Source: Halopseudomonas maritima
Lineage (GTDB): Bacteria > Pseudomonadota > Gammaproteobacteria > Pseudomonadales > Pseudomonadaceae
NCBI RefSeq assembly: GCF_021545785.1
Contig: NZ_CP079801.1
Coordinates: 1,922,001-1,986,000 of the forward strand
DNA length: 64,000 nucleotides
Reading direction: 5' to 3'
In this document: positions 1 through 7,784 of the stretch, one piece after another
Position numbering within the stretch: position 1 is the first letter of the stretch
How the letters are laid out: every line of letters begins with the position of its first letter
Notes under the pieces: generated by a model
What the model was told of the DNA's origin: nothing
The model's input: the letters and a program-made list of their open reading frames with translations, nothing else
Databases searched by the model: none
Program-made: the position numbers and the translations under genes

Positions 1-205
1 GCTGGGCCAGCGCGAGAAGCTGGAGCAGAGCTCCTACGCACTGGTCAATGTCATGGCACGCTATGCGCTCAGCGATGAACTCAGTCTGCAGCTGAACGTG
101 GATAACCTGCTGGACAAGACGTACTACAGCCAGATTGGCTTCTACCAGCAACATGCCTTTGGCGAGCCACGCAACGGCAAGCTCGAGCTACGCTACAGCT
201 TCTGA
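1..205 (+). CDS. TonB-dependent siderophore receptor, C-terminal end (partial)
   Basis: The last 67 residues of a protein whose start lies before the window, read from base 2 to the TGA at 203-205. The end has the signature of an outer-membrane beta-barrel receptor: a strand reading ALVNVMARYALSDELSLQLN, the block NVDNLLDKTYYSQIGFY, and a last strand LELRYSF ending in the terminal Phe used for barrel assembly. The DNLLDKTYY block is typical of the FpvA/FhuE-type ferric siderophore receptors that import iron chelates with TonB energy. The substrate cannot be told from this fragment. It converges on the DUF2149 gene, with a strong hairpin between them. Confidence 0.85.
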   Translation, partial: LGQREKLEQSSYALVNVMARYALSDELSLQLNVDNLLDKTYYSQIGFYQQHAFGEPRNGKLELRYSF

Positions 206-211
206 GTGTGT

Positions 212-237
212 GCAGCGGCGCCATATGGCGCCGCTGC
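212..237. terminator. Perfect 26-bp palindrome between convergent genes
   Basis: A perfect inverted repeat with 13-bp arms (GCAGCGGCGCCAT and its complement) and no loop bases, 7 bp after the receptor stop and 7 bp before the stop of the convergent DUF2149 gene. It is very GC-rich but lacks a clear T-tract on either side, so it is a likely bidirectional hairpin rather than a textbook intrinsic terminator. Confidence 0.55.
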
Positions 238-244
238 GGTCTGC

Positions 245-547
245 CTACTCCGGCACGTAGATCATGCGCCCGTCATCCAGCCGGTAGGTCACGCCGGCGC
301 GGGCGCCCTGACCTTCACCCATCTCCCCGCTGGACTCGTAACGGGTCAGCTCCTGGCCGTCCTTGACGGTAATGCGCATGGTGTCCTCCCCCGGATTTTC
401 CACCACCACTACCCGCTCCTCGGAGAAGGGGTTGAGCGGGTTCTGCGCGATCACCACCATCAGCACGCCGATGATGACCAGAAACAGGTCGATCAGGTTG
501 ACCACCGAGAGCATCGGATCGTCGTCATCTTCATCCAGAAAGCGCAT
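245..547 (-). CDS. DUF2149 family protein, ExbD-like small membrane protein
   Basis: A 100-residue protein starting MRFLDEDDDDP. The ATG at 547 overlaps the stop of the ExbB-like gene by ATGA, which fixes the start over a longer in-frame alternative. One membrane helix spans about residues 12-34 (PMLSVVNLIDLFLVIIGVLM) and holds an Asp at residue 20. This is the layout of ExbD/TolR, where a single membrane Asp carries protons. The rest (about 65 residues) would lie in the periplasm. The family is known from genomes as a neighbour of CobN-like chelatases and ExbB-like proteins. I infer that it forms an ion-driven pair with the preceding gene. It is the last gene of a four-gene overlapping operon. 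Confidence 0.8.
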   Translation of the reverse strand: MRFLDEDDDDPMLSVVNLIDLFLVIIGVLMVVIAQNPLNPFSEERVVVVENPGEDTMRITVKDGQELTRYESSGEMGEGQGARAGVTYRLDDGRMIYVPE

Positions 548-1050
548 CAGCTGACCTCTGCGCGGGTGCGCTGTTGTTCCAGCTGGCGCAGGTCTTCCAG
601 CAGCCAGCGACGGCGCACGGTGAGCATGAAGTAACAGAGGCTGGCGGCCAGCAGGGCGAGGATCACGGCGGAAAAGGCGGCGACCATATTGCGGCCGACC
701 GCCTGCGCATCGTTGTTGCCCAAGGCCAGCAGCGCCGGCCCCATGGGGATCATGGTGGCGATCAGCCCGAGCATGGGGGCGGTACGCGACACCACGCGCA
801 ACCATTCCAGCCGGCGCATGATCCATAGCTCCAGATCATCGCTGGCCACGGGCGAGCCATCGGCGGCGATGGCCTGTTGCCACAGCGCGGCCTGGTGACG
901 GTTGCGGCTGCGTTGCCAGGCTTCGACGGCAAAGGCGCCGAGGGTGACCAGCGCATAGGCCAGTGCCAGGGCAATCAGCAGCATTATTGGTGCGAGAAAA
1001 AGGCGCGAAACGGCGTATAAAAGATGTTCAATGTCGGTGAAAAAGCTCAT
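547..1050 (-). CDS. MotA/TolQ/ExbB proton-channel family protein
   Basis: A 167-residue inner-membrane protein. Helices are visible near residues 14-40 (LFLAPIMLLIALALAYALVTLG), 89-108 (TAPMLGLIATMIPMGPALLALG) and 120-145 (MVAAFSAVILALLAASLCYFM). The TAPMLGLIATMIPMGPAL stretch is the ExbB/TolQ signature in which a small-residue helix lines the proton path. It is shorter than ExbB (about 240 residues). Its start overlaps the end of the chelatase gene by 23 bp and its stop overlaps the DUF2149 start by ATGA, so the three are almost surely translated together. I infer that it and DUF2149 use proton motive force to drive either the receptor or the exported chelatase. Confidence 0.85.
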   Translation of the reverse strand: MSFFTDIEHLLYAVSRLFLAPIMLLIALALAYALVTLGAFAVEAWQRSRNRHQAALWQQAIAADGSPVASDDLELWIMRRLEWLRVVSRTAPMLGLIATMIPMGPALLALGNNDAQAVGRNMVAAFSAVILALLAASLCYFMLTVRRRWLLEDLRQLEQQRTRAEVS

Positions 1051-4000
1051 ATCGGTCAGTCTTTTCAGGATTGTAGGAAGTGCCTTGGCGGCGCGCCTGC
1101 TGCAGCGCGCCGCCGCCGATCAACAGCAGCATCAGCGCCAGCGCCCAGTAGTGGGTGTAGTCCGGTTCGGGCTCTGCGCCAGCGGCTTCAAGCACCTGAC
1201 CTTGCACCGGCTGGGTTGCTGCGGCCCCGCTCGCAGTAGTCGGCATTTCGGGCAGCGCTGCCGCCGGCTCGCTGCTGGCGGGTGCCTCAAAGCCGGCACC
1301 GCGCGCCAGCTCGGCAATAAAGGCGCTGGTCACCGGGTCCACGTCGAAGTCGTTCTGCAGCTGCTGCCAGCGCTCGGCCAATTGCGCACGGGTCTGTTCG
1401 GAGGCGTCCCAGTAGTCCTTGCGGATGGCCTCGGCCATGCGTTCAAGGATCTGCGCCTGGGCGGTCGGGTTGTGCTGCTCAAACCAGTCGCGGGTGCCCA
1501 GCTCGCGGCTGTCGTTGACGTAGGTATCGAACAGCGCCTGCCACTGGTCATCGCGCACGGTGGAGGGGTCCATGGCCTGCCAGCCGAACAGGTTGTTGGT
1601 GACCTTCAGCACCTCCAGCGTGCCGGCGTAGCCTTCGGCCTGCATACCCTCGATCCATTGCGGATTGAGGTAGCGCACGCGCAGTTCATCGGCGAGAAAA
1701 CGGTCCAGGCCGGTGGTGCGGGCGTCGCTGCTGCGCAGGTCGGAGATCAGCAACTGGGGCGCTGCGCCATCCAGCTGGCGCACCGCCGCCGACAACCCGC
1801 CAAGAAACTCGAACGGGTGATCGGTAGACAGCACGCCATGCAGGTTGGAGGAGCGCGACATGATGGCTGCCTGGGTGCCGCGCAGTTGGCTTGCCAGCAG
1901 GTTGGTCGTGCCGCTGGCCTCGCCCCAGCGCTGGCTGCCAAAGGCGTAGCCGTTGCTGGCAAGAAACTGCTCGGCGAGCACCGCGTCGTCGTCCCATTCG
2001 GTCGAGGCCATGGCCAGGTCTGGCACGCCGGTGCCGTATTCGCCGGGGGCGTTGCCGAAGATGCGGTAGCCGGCGGCTTCAGCGGCCTGTTCGGCGCTCA
2101 TGCCCTGGGCCTGCAGCTCGGCGGCGATGCGGCGGTTGTTGGCGGCAATCGGGTTGCCGGGCTCCTCCAGCTCGGCCAGTCGCGCGATGGCGTCATCCAG
2201 CAGGCGCATAAAGTGGTCAAACTGGTCACGGTAGACGCCGGTGACCTGCACCACTACGTCGCTGCGCGGTCGGCCCAGCTCGCTGGCCGGAATGATCTCC
2301 AGCGCGGTGACCCGGCCGCCGTCGTCCCAGAGCGGCCGCAGCCCCAGCGCGTGCAGCACCTGCGCCTCAGTCACACCGAGATGGCGAATGGCTTCCGAGG
2401 ACCAGAGGCTGAAGGCCAGCTTCTCGGGCCAGGCGCCGTCGTGTTCGGCGCGGAAGGCGTCGATCAACTGCTGGTAGGCGGTGGCGCCGCTGTCCCAGGC
2501 GGCCCGGGCCGGAATTTTGTCGGCCTCGAAGGCATAGAGGTTGCGGCCGCTGCGCACATCCGGGTTGCGGATCGGGTCGCCCCCTGAGCCCGGCGCGACA
2601 AAGCGACCGGCTAGCGCGGCCAGCAGTGCCTCGTTTTCATCGGTGTCGCGCAGTTGCTGATCCAGCTGGCGCGCGCGGTCGGCAAAGGCGGCTACTTCGG
2701 GGGGCAGGTCAGCGCTCGCCTGCTCATCGAGCAGTTGCTCAGCGGCGCGGTAGGCCGGGGTTTTCGGAAGCGCGTCGTGCTCAACCGCAAACAGCTCCAG
2801 CTGATCGGTGCCCAGCGCGGTATAGAAGGGGGTGCCCAACTGCTGCATCAGGGTGACGGTGCGGTGGTCGGCGCTGGCCGGTTGACCGAAGGTATGCAGC
2901 CCCAACGGCATGGCAGTGCGTGCTAGCTCGTGCAGATGATCGTGCAGTGCCTGCAGAAAGCCGTCGAAATCAGCGGCGGTCTGCTCCTCGCTCCAGCCCA
3001 GATCCGCGTGCATCTTGGCCTCAATGGCGCCGCTGCGGATCTGCTCGCGCACGGTGTCCCGCACCTGACCCTCATCCAGCTGCTCGTGCTCGTGGATCAG
3101 GTGGTGCAGGTCGCGCATCTGGTCGTACAGCCCGGCGGGCGCAAAGGGGGGCGTCTGGTGGCTGACTATCACTGCGCGGCCGCGGCGCTTGGCCTGAATG
3201 GCTTCGCCGACGTTGTCCTGGATATAGGGGTAGACGATCGGCAAATCGCCAGCCGCCAGCCAGGGATAGTCATCGGCGGCCAGGCCCCGGTCCTTGCCCG
3301 GTAGCCACTCCTGCGTGCCGTGGGTGCCCAGATGGATCCGCGCATCGGTGCCGGCGTGGGTCTGCAGGTAGCGGTAGGCGGCCAGGTAGCGGTGGTCGGG
3401 CGTGCTGTCGCTGCTGTGATAGTTGCCGGGTTTGCCGCCACGCGGCATTTGCGGCATCAGCAGCAGGTGACCGAGCTGCCAGGCCGGCAGGACAAACGCC
3501 GGTTCGCCGTTCACCTCACGCACCGCCGGATGCTGCTCGGGCGGGCCTTGCGCGGCCAATGCCTGCTGGCGCCGGGCGGACAGGCTGCCCAGCCACACTT
3601 GGTAGTCGGCAACCGGATAGCTCACCGCCAGCCCCTCGGCCAGCAACTGCTCGGGCGTGACGCTGCCGTACAAGGCGCCGAGCAGGCGCTGGGCGTGATC
3701 GATAACCTGCTGCTCGCTGACCGGCTCACCCACCTGATACCCCTCGGCCCGCAGTGCCTGCTGTATCGAGACGATACTGCGCGGCACGTTCAGGTTTGAG
3801 GCGCCGAGGTTCTTTTCCCCGGCCGGGTAGTTCCAGAACAGCAGGGCCAGTTGCTTGTCGGCAGGAGGCGTGTGGCGCAGGACGACCAGCCGTTGCAGCT
3901 TGGCGATCAGTGCATCGGCCTGCGCGGGCAGCAGGTCGTCCACGCCGTCGGTGCTGGCCGAGAGCACCAACGGGTCACTCACGCCCCAGCCTTCCGGCCC

Positions 4001-4930
4001 GGCCAGAAACACCGCCGTGGTGCGCGTAGCGACACCGCTGACCGCGTCCGGCCAGTCCGCCGCTTCACCCTCACGAAAGCGCAGGGTCTGGATCACCGGC
4101 ACGTCCAGGGCGAGAAAGTCGGCGCTGCGCGCTGAGCCGTTCTGCATATGGGTGAGGTTGACCAGCGCATCGATCGGCTGGCCGGCGAACAACGCGCTCA
4201 GGCCGCCCTCGGCGTTGCCGTCGAACCAGAACAGCACGGGCTGCAGGCCAGCGGCCTCGCTGCGGCTGACCAGCTCGTCCAGCTCGCGGGTCAGCATGTC
4301 GCGGATCATGCCCGAATGAATCAGAAAGGCGATTCGGCCCTTGGCAGCGGGCTGGCGTTGATCAGCCCAGGCGAGGTAGTCATCGAGCGTTTTGAATAGC
4401 TGCGGCGCGTGCGGGTGGTAGAAGCCGGTGGCCGGCAATGTCTCGGGTGGGGCGAGTAGCGCAGGGGGGAGCGCCGCGCCGCGCTGGTTGGCCGCCACTA
4501 GGGCAAAAAAGCGCGCAAAGTTGGCCTCGCCACCGGCGGCGTAGAGCGCCACCAGCGGGCCGGCCAGCCGTGGGGAAAGCTGCTCCCAGAGTGGCCGGCC
4601 ACCGCCAATGGTCAGCGTTGGCTGCGTGATCTGGAGCTGGCCGATGGCCGCGCTGACCTGTGCCCGGTCGCTCGGCCGTGGCACATCCAGCACAACCAGC
4701 GTACTGGCGCCGACAGCCTGCTGCATGACACTGCCGTCTGCTTGCTCGACGTTCAGGTGGTGCAATTGCACCTGGTTGTCTGTGGCCAGGCGCTGCAGCA
4801 ACTGAAACTTCTCGCTGGAGACAAAGTTGTTGTGCAGCACCAGCACGCTGGCGCTCTGCGCTTGCACTGCTGCGGCGAGTAGCCAGAGCAGGGCGCAGAG
4901 GCTGCTGCGCACAAGAGCATGCCAGCGCAT
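1028..4930 (-). CDS. Exported, membrane-anchored CobN/HmuS-type chelatase
   Basis: A 1300-residue protein of the CobN/magnesium-chelatase H-subunit family. The family core is clear: GTHGTQEWLPGKDRGL near residue 530, IVYPYIQDNVGEAIQAKRRG just after it, and EYGTGVPDLA near 965. Unlike cytosolic CobN it begins with a signal peptide (MRWHALVRSSLCALLWLLAA, cleavage near AQA-QS) and ends with one membrane helix (HYWALALMLLLIGGGAL) and a short basic tail. The catalytic body should therefore face the periplasm, anchored at its C-terminus. The start overlaps the receptor stop (ATGA). The set receptor-CobN-ExbB-DUF2149 resembles the Bacteroidetes hmu haem operon, whose CobN-like HmuS is reported to remove iron from haem. 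Haem or another metal-tetrapyrrole is thus the likely substrate, but this is inference. Confidence 0.85.
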   Translation of the reverse strand: MRWHALVRSSLCALLWLLAAAVQAQSASVLVLHNNFVSSEKFQLLQRLATDNQVQLHHLNVEQADGSVMQQAVGASTLVVLDVPRPSDRAQVSAAIGQLQITQPTLTIGGGRPLWEQLSPRLAGPLVALYAAGGEANFARFFALVAANQRGAALPPALLAPPETLPATGFYHPHAPQLFKTLDDYLAWADQRQPAAKGRIAFLIHSGMIRDMLTRELDELVSRSEAAGLQPVLFWFDGNAEGGLSALFAGQPIDALVNLTHMQNGSARSADFLALDVPVIQTLRFREGEAADWPDAVSGVATRTTAVFLAGPEGWGVSDPLVLSASTDGVDDLLPAQADALIAKLQRLVVLRHTPPADKQLALLFWNYPAGEKNLGASNLNVPRSIVSIQQALRAEGYQVGEPVSEQQVIDHAQRLLGALYGSVTPEQLLAEGLAVSYPVADYQVWLGSLSARRQQALAAQGPPEQHPAVREVNGEPAFVLPAWQLGHLLLMPQMPRGGKPGNYHSSDSTPDHRYLAAYRYLQTHAGTDARIHLGTHGTQEWLPGKDRGLAADDYPWLAAGDLPIVYPYIQDNVGEAIQAKRRGRAVIVSHQTPPFAPAGLYDQMRDLHHLIHEHEQLDEGQVRDTVREQIRSGAIEAKMHADLGWSEEQTAADFDGFLQALHDHLHELARTAMPLGLHTFGQPASADHRTVTLMQQLGTPFYTALGTDQLELFAVEHDALPKTPAYRAAEQLLDEQASADLPPEVAAFADRARQLDQQLRDTDENEALLAALAGRFVAPGSGGDPIRNPDVRSGRNLYAFEADKIPARAAWDSGATAYQQLIDAFRAEHDGAWPEKLAFSLWSSEAIRHLGVTEAQVLHALGLRPLWDDGGRVTALEIIPASELGRPRSDVVVQVTGVYRDQFDHFMRLLDDAIARLAELEEPGNPIAANNRRIAAELQAQGMSAEQAAEAAGYRIFGNAPGEYGTGVPDLAMASTEWDDDAVLAEQFLASNGYAFGSQRWGEASGTTNLLASQLRGTQAAIMSRSSNLHGVLSTDHPFEFLGGLSAAVRQLDGAAPQLLISDLRSSDARTTGLDRFLADELRVRYLNPQWIEGMQAEGYAGTLEVLKVTNNLFGWQAMDPSTVRDDQWQALFDTYVNDSRELGTRDWFEQHNPTAQAQILERMAEAIRKDYWDASEQTRAQLAERWQQLQNDFDVDPVTSAFIAELARGAGFEAPASSEPAAALPEMPTTASGAAATQPVQGQVLEAAGAEPEPDYTHYWALALMLLLIGGGALQQARRQGTSYNPEKTDRYELFHRH

Positions 4931-6870
4931 CAGAAGCTGACCGTCAGGCCGGCGAAGTAGCGGCGGCCCGGATCAACACGGTCATAGTCGTCCGGGGCGT
5001 CGTTGGCCAGGCGCTCGTTGCCGATATTTTCGATGCCGGTGTGCAGGCTCAGATTGCGGGTCACTGCGTAGTCCAGATACCAGTTGACCAGGGTGTAGCC
5101 GGGGCTGTCTGGTTCGCGCGCCGAGCGGAACTGCGAGCTGTGGTACTCAGCTTGCAGACGGGTGCCAAGCGCCGGGGTCAGATCCCAGTTGACGCTGGCG
5201 TTGGCAAGGTGGCGGGAGCGGTCAGCAAGACGTTCCTTGGTGACTCGGTTTTCGGCGTCCAGATAGGTGTAGTTGGCGCTCAGGCTCAATGGGTCGAGCA
5301 GGGTGATGCGTCCACTCAGCTCAAGGCCCTGCAGGCGAGCTTCGGCGATGTTGTCGTACTCCAGGCAGACTCGGCCGGCCACATCGCAGGTAGGCAGGCG
5401 GATGGTTTCGATCAGGTTGTCGACATCGTTGCGGAACAGGGTGGCGGCGAGCATCCAGCGGCCCTTGTCCAGCTCGGCACCCAGCTCGAAGGACTGGTTG
5501 GTTTCCGGCTCCAGCTCGGGGTTGCCACGAATGATGCCGCGCCCGCCCATGGCGGCGCGGGATTCATATTCCGGCGACAGCTGCTTGAGAGAGGGCGCCT
5601 TGAAGCCATGGCCTATACCGGCGCGAAGGGTCAGGGCATCGCTGGGGTGGAACATCAGGTAGGCGCGCGGGCTGGTCTCCCAGCCAAAGTCCTGGTGGCG
5701 GTCAACGCGGGCACCGAGCACCAGCTCCCACTGCGCGTTGAGCCAGATTTCATCCTGGGCAAAGGCGGCGTAGTGGTCCTGCTCGGCCTGACCGTCGAGG
5801 GTAACGGTCGGATCTTCCAGTTCCTCGCGGCGGGTTTCTGCGCCCAGGGTGAGCAGGTGGTGCTCACCCAGCGGCAGGCCAATGCGGCCATCGAGTACGG
5901 TATCGGTGAAATAGTTGGGGCCGCTGGCGTTGCCGCCATCGCTGCGGTAGGCGCGGCGCTCCAGCTCGGATCGATACAGCCGCACCTGGCTGTCGCCCCA
6001 GTCCCAGTCGCCCTTGTGTGACAGCGCGTAGCGCCGGCGGTCGACGTCGTAGTGGGTCTGGTACAGCGGGCTGGCGCGAGAGCTGCGGTCGCCGTCCTGC
6101 TCTTCGTTGCCGGCATCGACAGACAGGTCGATGCGCTGGTTGTCCACGGGTGTCCAGCTCAGGCCGATGTGGCCGGTGCGCGCGTCCTGTTCATCCAGCT
6201 GGCTCAGGGCCGGGTTGGCGGCATTGCGCAGGGCGTCGCGCTGGCGGAATTCGCCCCACAGGTTGAGGCCCAGCTTGCCGTCGATGAGCGGGCCGCCAAG
6301 GTAGAAACCGGTCTTGCGCTCGTCGCCGTCCAGGCTGCTGTCGGTGAAGGTGGCGTTGCTGCTGATCGAGCCTTGCCACTCATCGGTGGCGGCGCGGGTG
6401 ATGACGTTGACCACACCGCCAAGGGCTTCGGAGCCATACAGCGAGGACATCGGCCCGCGGACGATCTCGACCCGCTCGATGGCTTCGGTCGGCACCCAGC
6501 CCAGCTCGAAGTCGGAGTGGGCAATACCCGAGGCCGAGGCGTTGATGCGCTGGCCGTCTATCAGCATCAACGTGTGCTCGGAGTCCATGCCGCGAATGGA
6601 CACGCCGCGGCGGCCCAGACCCAGGTCTGACAGGTCAACGCCGACGGTGTTGCGCAGCGCATCGGCCAGATCGTTCACCGGGCGGTTACGCAGCTCGCTG
6701 CCCGTGACCACGCTGACGCTGGCCGGCGCATCGGCGGTGCTGCGCTCGGTGGTGGTGGCGCTGATCACCATGGTCGGAAGGTTGGTTGTGGCGGGTGCTG
6801 CCCAGGCGTTGCTCCCCAGCAACGCGAGCGCGAGCAAGCCGCTGCGGGCGGCTTCGGTTCTGTGTTTCAT
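4930..6870 (-). CDS. TonB-dependent outer-membrane receptor of the CobN-like operon
   Basis: A 646-residue receptor with signal peptide (residues 1-24, ending NAWA) and a TonB-box-like segment (NLPTMVISAT). The plug domain carries GVSIRGMDSEHTLMLIDGQR and VEIVRGPMSSLYGSEALGGV, and the barrel ends in FAGLTVSF. Barrel motifs FKAPSLKQLSPEYE and GNPELEPETNQSFELG resemble the FRAP/NPDL region of haem receptors, though similar blocks occur in CirA/BtuB-type proteins. AAGGA lies a suitable distance before the ATG. It is the first gene of the operon, so the imported ligand is probably what the exported chelatase processes. Haem is my first guess and a cobalamin-like or other metal chelate the alternative. 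Confidence 0.88.
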   Translation of the reverse strand: MKHRTEAARSGLLALALLGSNAWAAPATTNLPTMVISATTTERSTADAPASVSVVTGSELRNRPVNDLADALRNTVGVDLSDLGLGRRGVSIRGMDSEHTLMLIDGQRINASASGIAHSDFELGWVPTEAIERVEIVRGPMSSLYGSEALGGVVNVITRAATDEWQGSISSNATFTDSSLDGDERKTGFYLGGPLIDGKLGLNLWGEFRQRDALRNAANPALSQLDEQDARTGHIGLSWTPVDNQRIDLSVDAGNEEQDGDRSSRASPLYQTHYDVDRRRYALSHKGDWDWGDSQVRLYRSELERRAYRSDGGNASGPNYFTDTVLDGRIGLPLGEHHLLTLGAETRREELEDPTVTLDGQAEQDHYAAFAQDEIWLNAQWELVLGARVDRHQDFGWETSPRAYLMFHPSDALTLRAGIGHGFKAPSLKQLSPEYESRAAMGGRGIIRGNPELEPETNQSFELGAELDKGRWMLAATLFRNDVDNLIETIRLPTCDVAGRVCLEYDNIAEARLQGLELSGRITLLDPLSLSANYTYLDAENRVTKERLADRSRHLANASVNWDLTPALGTRLQAEYHSSQFRSAREPDSPGYTLVNWYLDYAVTRNLSLHTGIENIGNERLANDAPDDYDRVDPGRRYFAGLTVSF

Positions 6871-6938
6871 GGTTGGTCCTTGTGATGGCTCTGCGACGGC
6901 CTGCGCGGCAGGCTGCAGGAAAGGGCGCTGGCTCGTTA

Positions 6939-6965
6939 CTTAATAGTTATAACATAACAATTAAG
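6939..6965. promoter_or_regulatory. 27-bp inverted repeat upstream of the receptor-chelatase operon
   Basis: Two 12-bp arms, CTTAATAGTTAT and ATAACAATTAAG, around a 3-bp centre. Eleven of twelve positions are complementary. It lies about 70 bp before the receptor start and about 90 bp before the divergent cold-shock gene start, in a short AT-rich island. The symmetry suggests a dimeric regulator. It is not a good match to the Fur 19-mer or a standard ModE box. Confidence 0.5.
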
Positions 6966-7056
6966 TGTGCGTCAGGTGCGTTGGCAAATCGGTATGATGT
7001 CCACGCCGACAGGTGGACAGACGAATTGGCAGCAGACCCCAGAGGGAGAAGCAGGG

Positions 7057-7767
7057 ATGGAACAGGGCGGCAAACTGATCAGCTGGAACGATGCCAAGGG
7101 CTTCGGTTTTATCCAGCCGGATGACGGCAGTGAGAGGGTTTTTGCCCATATCTCGGTGATGCGCGGCGATGCGCGGCCGGTGGCCGGCATGGCGGTGCGC
7201 TTTGTCGGCGCACGGGATGCTCAGGGGCGTCTGCGCGCCGAGCATATGCGGGGCGAGGGGTTGGCGCTGGATCGTCCGGCGATTCGCCGCAAGCCTCAGG
7301 CGGCCCGCAGCAATGGCGGCAAAGCAGACGTCAGCGCGACGCCAAGGCGGCGGGCAGCACGCTCGCGGCGCTTACAGCCGGTGCGTCGCGTCGGGCTCAA
7401 GTTGGGGGTGTTGACTCTGCTGTGCGCCCTGCCGTTGGCTGGCGGCTTGCAGCTGTGGCTGAAGCAGCATCTGCCCTGGCCGTTGCTGGCATACCTGCTG
7501 GTCAGCATCGTCAGTTTTATTCAATACGCGATGGACAAGCGCAGCGCCGAGACCGGCCGCTGGCGTACGCCGGAAAACACCCTGCACATCACCGAGCTGC
7601 TGGGTGGCTGGCCTGGTGCGCTGGTGGCCCAGCAGGTGTTTCGGCACAAGACCCGAAAGCTGTCCTTTCAGGTCGTGTTCTGGCTGATTGTCGGCCTGCA
7701 CCAACTGGTCTGGCTGGACCGGTTGGTGCTCGGCGGCAGGCTGACGGGCGGGCTGTTGCCGTTCTGA
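7057..7767 (+). CDS. Cold-shock domain plus DUF1294 membrane protein
   Basis: A 236-residue fusion. Residues 1-70 form a cold-shock fold with RNA-binding motifs KGFGFIQPDD and VFAHIS. A basic linker (about 80-115, RRRAARSRRLQPVRR) follows, then a DUF1294 membrane domain with about four helices (VGLKLGVLTLLCALPL, WPLLAYLLVSIVSFIQYAMDK, and two near the end) and the family motif TPENTLHITELLGGWPGALVAQ. The start at 7057 is chosen because GGGAGAAGCAGGG precedes it and the cold-shock fold begins there; an in-frame ATG at 6967 has no such support. This fusion is common in Proteobacteria but of unknown function. I infer nucleic-acid binding at the inner membrane. Confidence 0.8.
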   Translation: MEQGGKLISWNDAKGFGFIQPDDGSERVFAHISVMRGDARPVAGMAVRFVGARDAQGRLRAEHMRGEGLALDRPAIRRKPQAARSNGGKADVSATPRRRAARSRRLQPVRRVGLKLGVLTLLCALPLAGGLQLWLKQHLPWPLLAYLLVSIVSFIQYAMDKRSAETGRWRTPENTLHITELLGGWPGALVAQQVFRHKTRKLSFQVVFWLIVGLHQLVWLDRLVLGGRLTGGLLPF

Positions 7768-7784
7768 GCCGCGCCCGCATGCCA

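Noticed and set aside
1031..2587. A 518-codon frame antisense to the CobN-like gene
   Set aside because: Shadow frame: the opposite strand has family motifs throughout and overlaps precisely with its operon partners.
6967..7056. N-terminal extension of the cold-shock/DUF1294 protein
   Set aside because: The extra 30 residues have no family match and a good ribosome site lies just before 7057.
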